Shown here: piece by piece, positions 16,892 to 26,135 of the stretch
How the letters are laid out: every line of letters begins with the position of its first letter
How positions within the stretch are numbered: position 1 is the first letter of the stretch
From: SAR324 cluster bacterium
GTDB taxonomy: Bacteria > SAR324 > NAC60-12
Direction of reading: 5' to 3'
Assembly (NCBI GenBank): GCA_015231825.1
Contig: JADGAV010000021.1
Location: 24,120 to 88,119 of the forward strand
DNA length: 64,000 nt
Notes under the pieces: model-generated
The model's input: the letters and a program-made list of their open reading frames with translations, nothing else
Databases searched by the model: none
Told to the model about the DNA's origin: nothing
Position numbers and translations under genes: made by a program

Positions 16892-17779
16892 TTATTGTTT
16901 TCTCTTACGATACCGGACCATTGTGATTTCATTCCCTCGTTCATTCCAAAAAACCTCATCCATAAAATTCATAATCAGCAGAATTCCACGGCCATTGATT
17001 TTGAATAAATTGTCGGGATCCTTGCGGTCCAGTATTTTTTGATGGGCAAATCCCTTGCCTTCATCACGAATGACGTATTTGACTGAGTTTTGCGTAATCT
17101 CGAAAAAAATGTAAACTTTTCTGCCCTGATAAGGTTTGATTTGCCGACGTCGATCCCCTTCTTCCCGAAAAAGCGAGAAACGCTCATTTTTCAGATCAGA
17201 AGAAATTTCAAGATTTCCATGGAATATCGCGTTTTCCAATGCCTCTGCCAAGACTATATCGAGCGTGAACAAATCTTCTTTTCCAAGAATTCCATAAGAA
17301 GGCAGATCGCGCGTAACAAAGGCAACGATTCGGTTAATAAATTCAAAATCGTTTCCAATTTCAAGATTCCTGGATTCGGAGATTGAATGATCCAAACAAT
17401 ATGGGCTGAATTGAAAATCTCCGTGAAGAGCGAAAACCTTGTTAATACTTCGATGCAGATTGGCGGTGGTCAATGGTTTTGTCAGGAAATCACATGCGCC
17501 CAAATGCAGAGAAGTCAATACATTACCTGCATCATCAGGTTTGGTGATCAGAACAAAAGGGAGGTTGGTTTTGAGAGATTTGAGTTCTTTTAATAATTCA
17601 ATTCCTCCAAGTTTGGGCATCGTGATCGCACAATACACACCGTCAATTTCCTGTTCTTTAAAAAGCGTCAGTGCTTTGTCGCCATCCTGTGCTTCGAATA
17701 CTCGGTGTCCCTGCTCTTCCAGGAAACTTTTCAGCTGATTGAGAATTTCTTCATTGTCATCGGCAATGAGTATTCGCAT
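16892..17779 (-). CDS. Pseudo-receiver fused to RsbW/anti-sigma-type histidine kinase ATPase domain
   Basis: About 295 residues from the ATG at 17779 (an in-frame GTG lies at 17785). Residues 1-125 form a receiver-like domain with the acidic pair (IADDNE), Thr (VLITKPDD) and Lys (FLTKPLT), but the phospho-acceptor position is alanine (GVYCAITMPKLGG; GCG in the DNA) instead of Asp. Residues 150-295 form an HATPase_c domain with the N-box EALENAIFHGN, VIRDEGKGF and GRGILLIMNFMDEV, the pattern of RsbW/SpoIIAB anti-sigma kinases. It probably phosphorylates a STAS antagonist such as the one at 30216-30698 (inference). Loss of the Asp means control by conformation or partner binding and not by phosphorylation. 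Confidence 0.88.
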   Translation of the reverse strand: MRILIADDNEEILNQLKSFLEEQGHRVFEAQDGDKALTLFKEQEIDGVYCAITMPKLGGIELLKELKSLKTNLPFVLITKPDDAGNVLTSLHLGACDFLTKPLTTANLHRSINKVFALHGDFQFSPYCLDHSISESRNLEIGNDFEFINRIVAFVTRDLPSYGILGKEDLFTLDIVLAEALENAIFHGNLEISSDLKNERFSLFREEGDRRRQIKPYQGRKVYIFFEITQNSVKYVIRDEGKGFAHQKILDRKDPDNLFKINGRGILLIMNFMDEVFWNERGNEITMVRYRKRKQ

Positions 17780-17987
17780 AGGCACTTGAAAAATGTGTTA
17801 AAATAAAGGTTCAATTCCCTTTTCGATCACGACTCGTAAAACCTTTTCAACGTTTCAAAAACGATGCAGATTCTATAAAAATTTCATGCTGGAGGATACC
17901 TTTTTATGGTGTATAGGTCTAGCGTTTTTTAAAGAATCTGGCAGAGTATCTGGGAAGAAAACAGGGGAAGAATGGACAACTCAGAGA

Positions 17988-18009
17988 AAGGACTCAGAGA
18001 CAAGTCCTT
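17988..18009 (-). terminator. Hairpin terminator after the superoxide dismutase gene
   Basis: AAGGACT at 17988-17994 pairs with AGTCCTT at 18003-18009 across an 8-base loop; two further pairs (G-T, G-C) extend the stem on the minus strand. It lies 18 bp after the sod stop codon. The T-tract after the stem on the minus strand is short, so efficiency is uncertain. Confidence 0.5.
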
Positions 18010-18026
18010 CCTCAAATCAGGGCAAA

Positions 18027-18638
18027 TTATTTTCCAAATCGATTTTCTACTTCTTTCCAATTGACTATATTCCACCAAGTGGAAATCCAGTTTGGACGAA
18101 CATTTTTAAATTTCAAATAATAGGCATGTTCCCAAACATCAATAGTCAGCAAGGGCTTATGGCCGAGGCTCAGTGGACAGACTTGATCATGAGTGTCCGT
18201 AATCTCCAACTCTCCACTCCCGTTGACAACCAACCAGGCCCAACCTGATCCAAAATGAGCCGCTGCTTTCGCAGAAAAGCCTTCTTTGAATTGATCTACA
18301 GAACCGAATTTTTGCTTGATCGCATCTGCCAATGCGCCTGAGGGACCTTTGGCCTCTCCGTTCGGATTGGGAGCCATTGATTCCCAAAAAAAAGTATGGT
18401 TCCAGTATCCGCCGCCATGATTGCGTACCGCTCCTCGTTTGCTTTCTGCAATGCTGTCAAGGTCAGCCAATATATCCTCAACGGCTTTATCTTGAACACC
18501 GGCTGCGACGACAGCGTCATTGAGTTTGTCGGTGTAAGTCTGATGGTGTTTGGTATGATGAATTTCAACGGTTTGCGCATCATAATGCGGTTCCAATGCA
18601 TCGTATGCATAAGGGAGGGGGGGTAAAGTAAATGCCAT
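18027..18638 (-). CDS. Fe/Mn superoxide dismutase
   Basis: A 203-residue protein of standard length. Metal ligands are visible: His27 (VEIHHTKHHQTY), His in YWNHTFFW, and Asp and His in DVWEHAYYLKFKNVRP. It converts superoxide to oxygen and hydrogen peroxide in the cytoplasm. Assignment to iron or manganese is not clear: the NHGGGYWNH segment lacks the Gln of classic FeSOD (AAQVWNH), and a Gln in HDQVCPL lies where MnSOD has its second-shell Gln, which leans toward a manganese or cambialistic enzyme. Two palindromes upstream (18694-18733) suggest iron- or redox-responsive control. Confidence 0.97.
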   Translation of the reverse strand: MAFTLPPLPYAYDALEPHYDAQTVEIHHTKHHQTYTDKLNDAVVAAGVQDKAVEDILADLDSIAESKRGAVRNHGGGYWNHTFFWESMAPNPNGEAKGPSGALADAIKQKFGSVDQFKEGFSAKAAAHFGSGWAWLVVNGSGELEITDTHDQVCPLSLGHKPLLTIDVWEHAYYLKFKNVRPNWISTWWNIVNWKEVENRFGK

Positions 18639-18693
18639 GATGTTCCTCTTTAGTTTCTGGTTAAAAATTGGCGATACAACAATCCGTATGCTG

Positions 18694-18733
18694 AATTAGG
18701 ATCGAATTAGTCCTAATTAAGTACTCTAGAGTA
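18694..18733 (-). promoter_or_regulatory. Tandem palindromic operator candidates upstream of sod
   Basis: Two different inverted repeats lie 56-95 bp before the sod start. The first is AATTAGGA at 18694-18701 paired with TCCTAATT at 18711-18718 (9-bp spacer). The second is a 12-bp perfect palindrome TACTCTAGAGTA at 18722-18733. A TTGACT sequence on the minus strand (18746-18741) lies just upstream and could be the -35 element, which would place both palindromes over the spacer and -10 region. The regulator is not known; Fur- or Rrf2-type regulators are plausible. Confidence 0.5.
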
Positions 18734-18818
18734 TTTTAGAAGTCAAGTTTCTATGCAATTACCAGCCAAATTTGCTGCTTTTTGACTTATTTTCATCCAT
18801 CTGGGACCAACTCCAGTT

Positions 18819-19340
18819 TCAGGCGCTCTTCAAATTAGTTTTTATTTTTGCGGCAGCAAGTTTGCCTTCCTGATAAAGTTTTTTGAAATGCCCGCGAACT
18901 TTTTCCGGATTAAAATCCAGAAAAGTTCCTCCCGACTCAAAATGCTGAAGGAAGACTTTTCCAATGGCATAAGTCGAGGCTCCAGAAGCCAGCGGGCTTG
19001 AAATCATCCCGGCAATCGTTCCGACAAAAGGGACCATCTTAATTGCACTCGCACCTACTCGAGCGAGACCACCACTGCCTAGTCCACCGACTAAAGACCC
19101 GATTGCCGGTTTTCCCCAGTTTTCGGAAAAGTCGACTTCGTAAAGTTTACTCAGCTGCTGCAGCATTCTTAGCTGAATAGCCGTCGTTCCCAGAACATCA
19201 ACGACAGGAACTGGGATCAAGCCCACTCCCATAGACCACAAAACACTGTTTTTAATGATCCCGTTACCTTCCATCTCTTTGGTTTTAGAAATACCAGAAA
19301 GATCTTCCTTTGTTTGTTCTTCCTCGTTTGAGTTTGCCAT
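18819..19340 (-). CDS. DUF697-like (YcjF-type) small membrane-associated protein
   Basis: Starting at the ATG at 19340, which has AAGGAGAG five bases upstream, the protein has 173 residues. An in-frame ATG at 19427 would add an unlikely hydrophobic/basic extension. After an acidic N-terminus there is an amphipathic/hydrophobic core: LWSMGVGLIPVPVVDVLGTTAIQLRMLQQLSKLY, then GSLVGGLGSGGLARVGASAIKMVPFVGTIAGMISSPLASGASTYAIGKVFLQHFESGG. The GLIPVPVVD and Gly/Ala-rich hairpin are the DUF697 pattern seen in YcjF and behind some GTPases. No GTPase domain is present here. Function is unknown. Confidence 0.82.
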   Translation of the reverse strand: MANSNEEEQTKEDLSGISKTKEMEGNGIIKNSVLWSMGVGLIPVPVVDVLGTTAIQLRMLQQLSKLYEVDFSENWGKPAIGSLVGGLGSGGLARVGASAIKMVPFVGTIAGMISSPLASGASTYAIGKVFLQHFESGGTFLDFNPEKVRGHFKKLYQEGKLAAAKIKTNLKSA

Positions 19341-19691
19341 CGTCTCTCCTTCCGATAGAGCTTTAGGTAAATTTTTCTTATAAAAAATGCACTTTTTCCT
19401 CAATAATAGCAAGGATAAAAGCGGCATAAACGCAGAAAAAAACTGTCATCCTGGCCGATAACTTTTCATCGTTTTTAAAAAATATTTCTCTCCCAAAAAC
19501 TCCTGTTGTCGAGATCCCTTACGGCTCCTTTATTATCAAAGAGAGACTCAAAAGAATGTTTGAAAATTCTGCTTAAAAACACTATACAGACGGGAAATCC
19601 TGATCACTTCCTGAGTTCAACAAATTCTCGAACAGGGAACAAGAAGCATAAGGTTTTTGATTACAGGCCCATCCTCAGTGCGACTTCTACT

Positions 19692-20480
19692 ATGCAAAAA
19701 TTTTTAATAAAATGCCTTCTTTCCTGTTTAGCCGTATTTATTGGAATGGAAAGCAGCGGTTCAGCATCCGAATATTCTACATTTTTCCTGCCCGGAAGCA
19801 CTCTTGTTTACAGGCATTGGAATCTTAAAAAAAATAAAATAACCGGATACAGCCGGCTGAGCTACAGACGTGTGATGGAACCCGGTAATGAATTTCTTGT
19901 TGAGACGCACGAAGATTCGAAACCCAATGGCAAAGTATTTTTAAGAAAAAAACTCTGGTTTGAGTTAAAAACAGGACAGCCCGTCCGGTATTTCCAGGAA
20001 GATCTCCGAAAAAACTGGAGTATTGAGAACCACTACAAGCTTGATGCCGTGAAAAGCAAACTCAGCAAAAATGGGAAAATGATTGAGATTGATCAGCCCC
20101 TAGAAAAAAATACCGTCCCTTTTGAACTGCTTACATTTTATTTGAGAAGACAGTATGCCGAACATCAATTTGCGCGGGATCAGAAATTTTTACTATACCT
20201 GCCGGCCACGAAATTTGAATCGGAAATGTTGAGCGCTACCTGGGACTTTTCTGCAGTGAAAGAGAAAGAACTGGAGTTGGAAACTCCATTTGGGATGGTT
20301 TCCGCTGCTCAAATTTTGGTGACAACCACCTCCGACTTCTTAAAATGGCTGCTTCCTCAATCCAAAACCAACTTTCGATTTTTCATTGAGCAGCAAATGC
20401 CTCACCACATCTTGGCATTTGAAGAACATGAAACCCGATTTATTTTGGAAAATCTGGAAAATGGATCCGATACTCCATAG
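19692..20480 (+). CDS. Secreted hypothetical protein (DUF3108-like)
   Basis: The likely start is the ATG at 19692, giving 262 residues with a signal peptide (MQKFLIKCLLSCLAVFIGM, cleavage near residue 24); the frame is open upstream to 19506 but that part looks non-coding. The mature protein is beta-rich, with YRHWNLKKNKITGYSRLSYRRV, KKLWFELKTGQPVRYFQEDLRKN and LETPFGMVSAAQILVTTTSDFLKWLLP. The order of conversion from a parameter-like strand to a C-terminal strand recalls the DUF3108 family of periplasmic proteins, but the match is not firm. It is convergent with the TMTC-like gene. Confidence 0.6.
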   Translation: MQKFLIKCLLSCLAVFIGMESSGSASEYSTFFLPGSTLVYRHWNLKKNKITGYSRLSYRRVMEPGNEFLVETHEDSKPNGKVFLRKKLWFELKTGQPVRYFQEDLRKNWSIENHYKLDAVKSKLSKNGKMIEIDQPLEKNTVPFELLTFYLRRQYAEHQFARDQKFLLYLPATKFESEMLSATWDFSAVKEKELELETPFGMVSAAQILVTTTSDFLKWLLPQSKTNFRFFIEQQMPHHILAFEEHETRFILENLENGSDTP

Positions 20481-20523
20481 CCCGGTTCCTTCAATTGTTC
20501 TTCGCCTGGTTTTCTATTTCAAA

Positions 20524-20544
20524 GTTGACTTAAAATCAGTCAAC
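20524..20544. terminator. Bidirectional hairpin between convergent genes
   Basis: GTTGACT at 20524-20530 and AGTCAAC at 20538-20544 form a 7-bp perfect stem with a 7-base loop, placed in the 83-bp gap between two convergent stop codons (20480 and 20564). No T-tract is clear on either side. Confidence 0.4.
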
Positions 20545-20563
20545 CAATCGGAAATTCTTGGTT

Positions 20564-22450
20564 TTATCGACAGATTTTCTGGCGTTGGGCAAGTTGGTAG
20601 GTTTTGCATTCTCCCAATTGGCAGGCTTGTTCTAAATCCGGGCATGCCGATTTTGGATCATGCAACTGGATCAAATGGACCAAACCCCGATTGTGATACG
20701 CTTGAGTATAGTCCGGATTGAATTCTATGGCACGAGTAAAATCTTTGATCGCATCCTGGCTTTTTTTTAAAAGAGAATAGAGATTTCCTCGGTCATAAAA
20801 AGCATCGCTGTTAGGATCGAGTTCGAGTACCACATTGTAATCCTGAAGAGCATGGGGGTACTGTTTCAATTGGAAATAAACATGAGCTCGATTGGAGTAT
20901 GCATCGACAAAGCCCGGATCAATGGTTAATGCTTTATTGTAGTCTTGAAGTGCCAAAGCATATTCTTTCAAATGGTAGTAGGCATTTCCCCGATTGTTGT
21001 AGGCTTCCAAAAATCCGGGATAGGCCGCCAATGCCTTCGTGAAATCTTCAATCGCCCTTGCATACTGACCCAAATCTGCATAGACATTGCCCCGGTTGTG
21101 ATAGGCACGAAAAAGATCTTTTTTTATTTCCAGAGATTTTCCGGAATGCAGAACCGCTTGTTCATACTGTTTTTTTTCCTGATAAATCCTGCCCAATTCC
21201 TGATGTGCGATCCAAGCCTCCTGATTCTTCTCAATGGTCGCCAGCCAAAGCGATTCAGGGTTTTTATAGGCCAGCACCTGGTTCCAGCTGATTGCTGAAA
21301 GAAGCGCTACGCTTGCAATTGCAAGCGCTGAAAACAGGTATTTCACAGAACTTCCGTTTCGAGACTCAAGAAAGTCCTGCAATCGAAAGCTTGCTAAAAT
21401 CAACAGTACTATAAGCGAGATACTGGGCAGGTGGAGCCAGTGGTCTGTGACAAATGAAAATTGAGTCCAGGCATTGGCAAAAAATCCCAGAACAGGAAAA
21501 AGCATAATTCCAAAAGCACCCGCCCCCAAAAGCATGGGTTTCCCCCAACTTTGATATTTCCAAAACAAGATGGCCGTTGTAATGAACAAACTGACTGAAG
21601 GAAAATAGCTCAACACCTCATTCGGGTTGATGCTCCATTTGGGGTAGATAAAAACAAGCGGAAAAGGAACAAAAAACTTGCTTAAATAAAAAAACGGAAT
21701 ATGTGCTGCCGTCAGCAACTTTTCTAAAAATGTTCGGGTATCAACAATAACTCCGAAAGTATTGACTTCAAACCATATTCTAAGCCAAGCCATTGCCATA
21801 CTGAGCATAAAAAACGGAAGAAGCGCTATAAATTGTTCTTTTTTAAGTTTCAGCCCGAACCAAAGATGCAAAATAATCAAAATAACGGGGAGCATAACGA
21901 CAGAGGTTTTGCTCAACAATGCGAAAAAAAATAAACTGAGGGACAGGGCATACCAGGCCTTCAGCTTTTTTTCCTGAAATTGCAAATAGGTCCCAATGGA
22001 AAGGATAAAAAAGAGGGCCGCAAGCAAGTTTTTACGTTCTGCAACCCAGGCGACTGACTGAACATAGACAGGATGGACGGAAAAAAGCAAAGCAATCCAC
22101 CATGCCCCCTTTTTTAACCATCTTTCGGAAATTTGCCAAAGTATGATTACTGTAAGGAGGTGCAAAATTATATTGATCCAATGACTGACACGGGAATTGA
22201 AACCGGCAATCTGACGTTCAATCCAAAAGCTGCTTCTCGTCAAGGGAAGGTATGGCCAGACACGATTATTATCAGTAGGAGACAACCAAATTTTGATCAG
22301 GCCTTCCGGATCAGTCATCAAAGGATCCTCCAAAAAAAACTTGTTGTCATCAATGATATATTCGGCATCCGTTGCATAAAAATAAACAACCAGGGGCAGA
22401 ATAATCAAAACAACCCATTTGAGCAAATTGACTGATTTCAGACTGGCCAT
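20564..22450 (-). CDS. TMTC-like membrane glycosyltransferase with TPR domain (copy 1)
   Basis: A 628-residue protein. Residues 1-370 form a polytopic domain with an early acidic pair (IIDDNKFFLEDPL, near residue 33), WPYLPLTRSSFWIERQIAG, and FSVHPVYVQSVAWVAERKN, the pattern of TMTC/DUF1736 O-mannosyltransferase-like GT-C proteins. Residues 385-600 hold about six TPR units with the AYNNRGNAYYHLKEYALALQD type, probably periplasmic and substrate-binding. The C-terminus has four cysteines with spacing C-x6-C-x4-C-x11-C (SACPDLEQACQLGEC...). The protein at 32164-34188 is a clear paralogue, including this Cys pattern. Transfer of a sugar from a lipid carrier to protein or glycan is inferred from the family. 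Confidence 0.85.
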   Translation of the reverse strand: MASLKSVNLLKWVVLIILPLVVYFYATDAEYIIDDNKFFLEDPLMTDPEGLIKIWLSPTDNNRVWPYLPLTRSSFWIERQIAGFNSRVSHWINIILHLLTVIILWQISERWLKKGAWWIALLFSVHPVYVQSVAWVAERKNLLAALFFILSIGTYLQFQEKKLKAWYALSLSLFFFALLSKTSVVMLPVILIILHLWFGLKLKKEQFIALLPFFMLSMAMAWLRIWFEVNTFGVIVDTRTFLEKLLTAAHIPFFYLSKFFVPFPLVFIYPKWSINPNEVLSYFPSVSLFITTAILFWKYQSWGKPMLLGAGAFGIMLFPVLGFFANAWTQFSFVTDHWLHLPSISLIVLLILASFRLQDFLESRNGSSVKYLFSALAIASVALLSAISWNQVLAYKNPESLWLATIEKNQEAWIAHQELGRIYQEKKQYEQAVLHSGKSLEIKKDLFRAYHNRGNVYADLGQYARAIEDFTKALAAYPGFLEAYNNRGNAYYHLKEYALALQDYNKALTIDPGFVDAYSNRAHVYFQLKQYPHALQDYNVVLELDPNSDAFYDRGNLYSLLKKSQDAIKDFTRAIEFNPDYTQAYHNRGLVHLIQLHDPKSACPDLEQACQLGECKTYQLAQRQKICR

Positions 22451-22547
22451 AGCGTTTATCTTGCCAAACGAACCGGCATGCTGCGCTGCGGATTACAAAA
22501 CTTTGATGAGGCCGGAAGGAGACGCCGACGTGGAAGATCTGCAAAAC

Positions 22548-23606
22548 CTAGTTCGCAAAAAACCGAAATATGGTGGATTGAGTGTAGCTGTCATCGGGCT
22601 TCAGGAGAGTTGTTGGAAAATTGGAATGATTGGGAGAATCAGGAAAATGCTGGGTTTCAAAACAATATCCAGCATGTTTTTGATAGGCTTTGCCCCCTTT
22701 TCCGATGAGGCTTCCATCCAGGAAATTTCCAGTATAAAATTGCAGTCCGGGTTCGGTGGTGTGTACCTCCATTCCTCTGCCACTGGAGGGTTCTATTGTT
22801 CTTGCTGCGAGAATCAATTTCCCGTCGGGGTTGTTTAAAACCCAATTGTGATCGTATCCTCCTTGAGAAAGAAGAGATGAGTCCCCTTTTTCCGCATTCT
22901 CTGCAATTTTAACAGAATGGGTAAAATCCATCACTGTTCCCCGCACAGTTCGTATTTCTCCTGTGGGAATTAAACTTTCGTTTACTGGAGTGAAGTGATC
23001 GGCATTGAGCATCAAATCACATCCCCTAACATCTTCCAATCGTTCTCCCGATAAGTTAAAATAGGAGTGTTGCGTCAAATTGAGCACGGTCGTTTGATCG
23101 GTTTTTGCAGAGTATTCAATTCTTAACTCATTTTGATTGGTCAGCAAATAGGTCACTGAAACCGAAAGATTTCCCGGGTATCCCTCTTCCCCATTTTTAC
23201 TGAGGTATGTCAACACCAATCCATCCCCTTGACTGCCCGAAATTTCGTTCACGTCCCAGACCACTTTATCAAATCCGCGGACGCCGCCGTGCAGTTGATT
23301 TTCTCCTTCGTTTTTGGAACAGCTGTATTCAACACCGTCAATTGAGAATTTTCCATTTGCGATCCGGTTACAATATCTACCGACAATGGCTCCAAAATAT
23401 CGATTTTTTTTAAGATATTCTGCAAACGTATCGAATCCCAAAACAATATCTTCCAGCTTTCCTTCACGGTCAGGGACCATCAATGAGACCAGGATTCCCC
23501 CATAATTTGTGATTTTTGCTTCAAGTTTGTTGGCATTGGTCAAAGTAAAGAGAAAAACCGAATCACCATCCGGTGTTTTTCCATAAATTTTTCGATCAAG
23601 AGACAT
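22548..23606 (-). CDS. galM: Aldose 1-epimerase (mutarotase)
   Basis: A 352-residue protein from the ATG at 23606 (an in-frame TTG lies two codons upstream). Typical motifs: ITNYGGILVSLMVPDREG at the N-terminus, NRIANGKFSIDGVEYSCSKNEGENQLHGG with the catalytic-region His, LTQHSYFNLSG, GYDHNWVL, and TEPGLQFYTGNFLDG, whose Glu is the catalytic base. The enzyme interconverts alpha and beta anomers of hexoses. It sits 17 bp after the large protein 23630-26122 on the same strand, so it is likely in that transcript. With galU and phosphohexomutase elsewhere in the window it fits sugar-nucleotide metabolism. Confidence 0.95.
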   Translation of the reverse strand: MSLDRKIYGKTPDGDSVFLFTLTNANKLEAKITNYGGILVSLMVPDREGKLEDIVLGFDTFAEYLKKNRYFGAIVGRYCNRIANGKFSIDGVEYSCSKNEGENQLHGGVRGFDKVVWDVNEISGSQGDGLVLTYLSKNGEEGYPGNLSVSVTYLLTNQNELRIEYSAKTDQTTVLNLTQHSYFNLSGERLEDVRGCDLMLNADHFTPVNESLIPTGEIRTVRGTVMDFTHSVKIAENAEKGDSSLLSQGGYDHNWVLNNPDGKLILAARTIEPSSGRGMEVHTTEPGLQFYTGNFLDGSLIGKGGKAYQKHAGYCFETQHFPDSPNHSNFPTTLLKPDDSYTQSTIFRFFAN

Positions 23607-23629
23607 TTTCAACTTTTCTCGATAAGGAT

Positions 23630-26122
23630 TTAATATTCATCTCCAAGCAATTCTTCGTACAATTGCTTTCCTTCCTTTGCAATGGCACTGCTTTCCGCAA
23701 AAATTTGAATCACCTGTTCCACCAGCAATTCAATCCGTTGTTCATAATCGTCCAGGGCCAGAATCCCAAAAAATCGCTTCGCAATACTGGCCGGATTGGG
23801 TAAAACAATCGCCCCTGTGAGCTCCAAAGTCGCCAGCGAACTCTCAATTTCCAGAAAACATTCTATAATTGCACGAATTTTTACTATGTATTCCGTTGTC
23901 ATCAAAGAGTGAACGAGAGAATCCACCATTTTCTTCGAAACTTCTTTGACAAATTCCTCGTCCGGCAAGTTCACCAATTGTTTCAGACTTGTGACCACAT
24001 TTTTCCCCGTTTGATCCATATTGGACGCTATTGTCGGCGAGACACGAGCAATCAATTTCTGAACCATTTCTTTTGAAACTGCTGAATTCTTAAATTTCTC
24101 CCAATCGTTTCTTTTTTGCTCAAAATCATCATTATCCAAAAGCGCTTTTTTCAATTGATTCATATTGGGCGGGTTGAGGATAAAAACACCCCAACGAAAA
24201 AGATTGAACAGCAATTTGGATCCAATCTTCGCTTTAAAAAGATCGGTTGCGATTTGACGGCTTGCATTTATTTGTTCTGATTCCAAAGGAGGCAGCACGT
24301 CTTTGAGGCTGGAGAGTGATTTGTTTTCAAAATAGAAAGGATCCGTTTGAAGAATATCCTGAAGAATATTCATCAAAATCGCAGATTCTCTCTCATAGTG
24401 GAGTTTGCCCAATTGAGTTAAATTTTCCTTTTTGACGAAAAGAGAATCAAGCAGCGAATACTTCTGGTGGCACTGCTCAACCCAACAAGCGCGTTCCTGG
24501 GCAGGTAAATCAATATCTTTTACCGCGATCAGTTCCTCTTCTGTTAAATTCCAGTCGCCTTGAAAGTCCTTCAACAGTTCCAAAAGTTTATAAGCATCCG
24601 TATCAACCTTTAAATTTTGCTTGATTTCAATTTGCCATTTTTGCAGAAGAGCTTCCGGAGAATCTTTTAGTTTTAACATTTTATTTTTGAGATTCTGTTG
24701 AAAGACATCCAGTTTTTGCTTGAACAATCGTTGGGTTTCAGGGAACAGGAGCTGATCCTCTTTGAGCTCGCTGATGGCTTTTTTTCCCTCATATTCCGCC
24801 AAACCCTGCAGAACTTCGGCTGCATCTGAAATTTGTTTTCGTAAGGATTCCAATGTTTCAGAAAGAGACGTTTTTCCGACAGGAGTCGAACTCTCCTGTT
24901 TTGAAACTTTCTCATTCCGTGGTGATTGGGATTTTGGACGCTGTCCCGCGGCAGGTTTTTTGCCGACGCGGATATATTTTCCTAATCCTTTGGAAATATC
25001 ATCAATTGAAATCCCTGCTTCTCTTTTTTTCCAGGACTGACCCGCCAGCAATTCCTGCCAAAATCGGTTTAGATCGGGAATCGACTTCATCAATTCAGCC
25101 AACTGGTTCATAATTTCTGTTTCCTGAGCGGTTCCTTTGACTTTGCTGCGAATAAGAATTCCAATCTCTTTTTTAACCTTAAATCCTTCCAGAGTCGCCA
25201 AAGGACGATCGGTTGCCTGGACTCGGCAGTTTTTTAAAATCGTTTCTATCTGCTTGGGGTCAATCCATTTGTTCCTGTAAAGTTCATGCAGGAGCTGAAT
25301 CATTTTTGACCTATTCTGCAGTTCATTTTCAATCGCTCCAACAGATTGTTTTCGTAAAGACAAAAACAATTCTGTTTTCAACAATTGATACTCGTGCAGC
25401 ATATCCAAACGACTGATGATCATCCCTTTTTTTAGCAAATCATCAAATCGTTTCCCCCGTGTTGCGATCAATTGTACAAAGCAGAGGTAACTGAATCGCC
25501 CCTGCAGCACGAGATTGATCAATTCCAACCCGATTTCACCCCTCCTCACCAATCGGTCAATAATTGGCAACACAGGCATTGTTGACTTTTGAAATTCCGG
25601 CGACCCCGGTTCCTGACTTTGACTTTCTTCTAAACATCGAAGTAAGGCCTTGAATTCACCGTCATATATTTCATCAAAATGATCTAATGTTTCTACTTGT
25701 CTGGCCTGCTTGAGTCTCTCCTGAAGATTGAAGTTTTTTAATAACTGACCCCATTCTTTTCCGGGAGAATTGATGGATATACTTTGTAGACTCTCATGTT
25801 GAATCAATGAATAGTATTTTCGTTCAACTTCCAGAACTTCTTTTAGATCGTCTCCCAAAGAAAATGTCTGTTCCCGAATTTTTTTCAAAAAGGCATCCTG
25901 TACAGGAAATTCCTTCAGAAGATCCTGTACTTCTTTGATTGGATTGGAAAATTCGACAGGATATTCTGTCAATTGATCCAAATACAGCAAGCGGATAAGA
26001 TGGTGATCCAATGATTGGGTAAAGGTATGGATCGCACTTTCAATTTCAGCCGTATTCTGCAGCACAATATTGTTATTGTGACAGTAGTCTTCAAATAGTT
26101 TTTTAATTTCGCTACTTTTCAT
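23630..26122 (-). CDS. Large helical cytoplasmic protein of unknown function (830 aa)
   Basis: An 830-residue protein without signal peptide or membrane segments. It is almost wholly alpha-helical by composition (Leu, Lys, Glu, Gln rich), with a low-complexity basic linker around residues 385-420 (KKPAAGQRPKSQSPRNEKVSKQ) separating an N-terminal half from a C-terminal half. I recognise no domain. It follows the TPR protein 26136-27899 after 13 bp and precedes galM after 17-23 bp, so the pair is cotranscribed and may form one complex. The N-terminal 380 residues could contain degenerate helical repeats. No function is proposed. Confidence 0.8.
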   Translation of the reverse strand: MKSSEIKKLFEDYCHNNNIVLQNTAEIESAIHTFTQSLDHHLIRLLYLDQLTEYPVEFSNPIKEVQDLLKEFPVQDAFLKKIREQTFSLGDDLKEVLEVERKYYSLIQHESLQSISINSPGKEWGQLLKNFNLQERLKQARQVETLDHFDEIYDGEFKALLRCLEESQSQEPGSPEFQKSTMPVLPIIDRLVRRGEIGLELINLVLQGRFSYLCFVQLIATRGKRFDDLLKKGMIISRLDMLHEYQLLKTELFLSLRKQSVGAIENELQNRSKMIQLLHELYRNKWIDPKQIETILKNCRVQATDRPLATLEGFKVKKEIGILIRSKVKGTAQETEIMNQLAELMKSIPDLNRFWQELLAGQSWKKREAGISIDDISKGLGKYIRVGKKPAAGQRPKSQSPRNEKVSKQESSTPVGKTSLSETLESLRKQISDAAEVLQGLAEYEGKKAISELKEDQLLFPETQRLFKQKLDVFQQNLKNKMLKLKDSPEALLQKWQIEIKQNLKVDTDAYKLLELLKDFQGDWNLTEEELIAVKDIDLPAQERACWVEQCHQKYSLLDSLFVKKENLTQLGKLHYERESAILMNILQDILQTDPFYFENKSLSSLKDVLPPLESEQINASRQIATDLFKAKIGSKLLFNLFRWGVFILNPPNMNQLKKALLDNDDFEQKRNDWEKFKNSAVSKEMVQKLIARVSPTIASNMDQTGKNVVTSLKQLVNLPDEEFVKEVSKKMVDSLVHSLMTTEYIVKIRAIIECFLEIESSLATLELTGAIVLPNPASIAKRFFGILALDDYEQRIELLVEQVIQIFAESSAIAKEGKQLYEELLGDEY

Positions 26123-26135
26123 CGCTGACTCTTAT

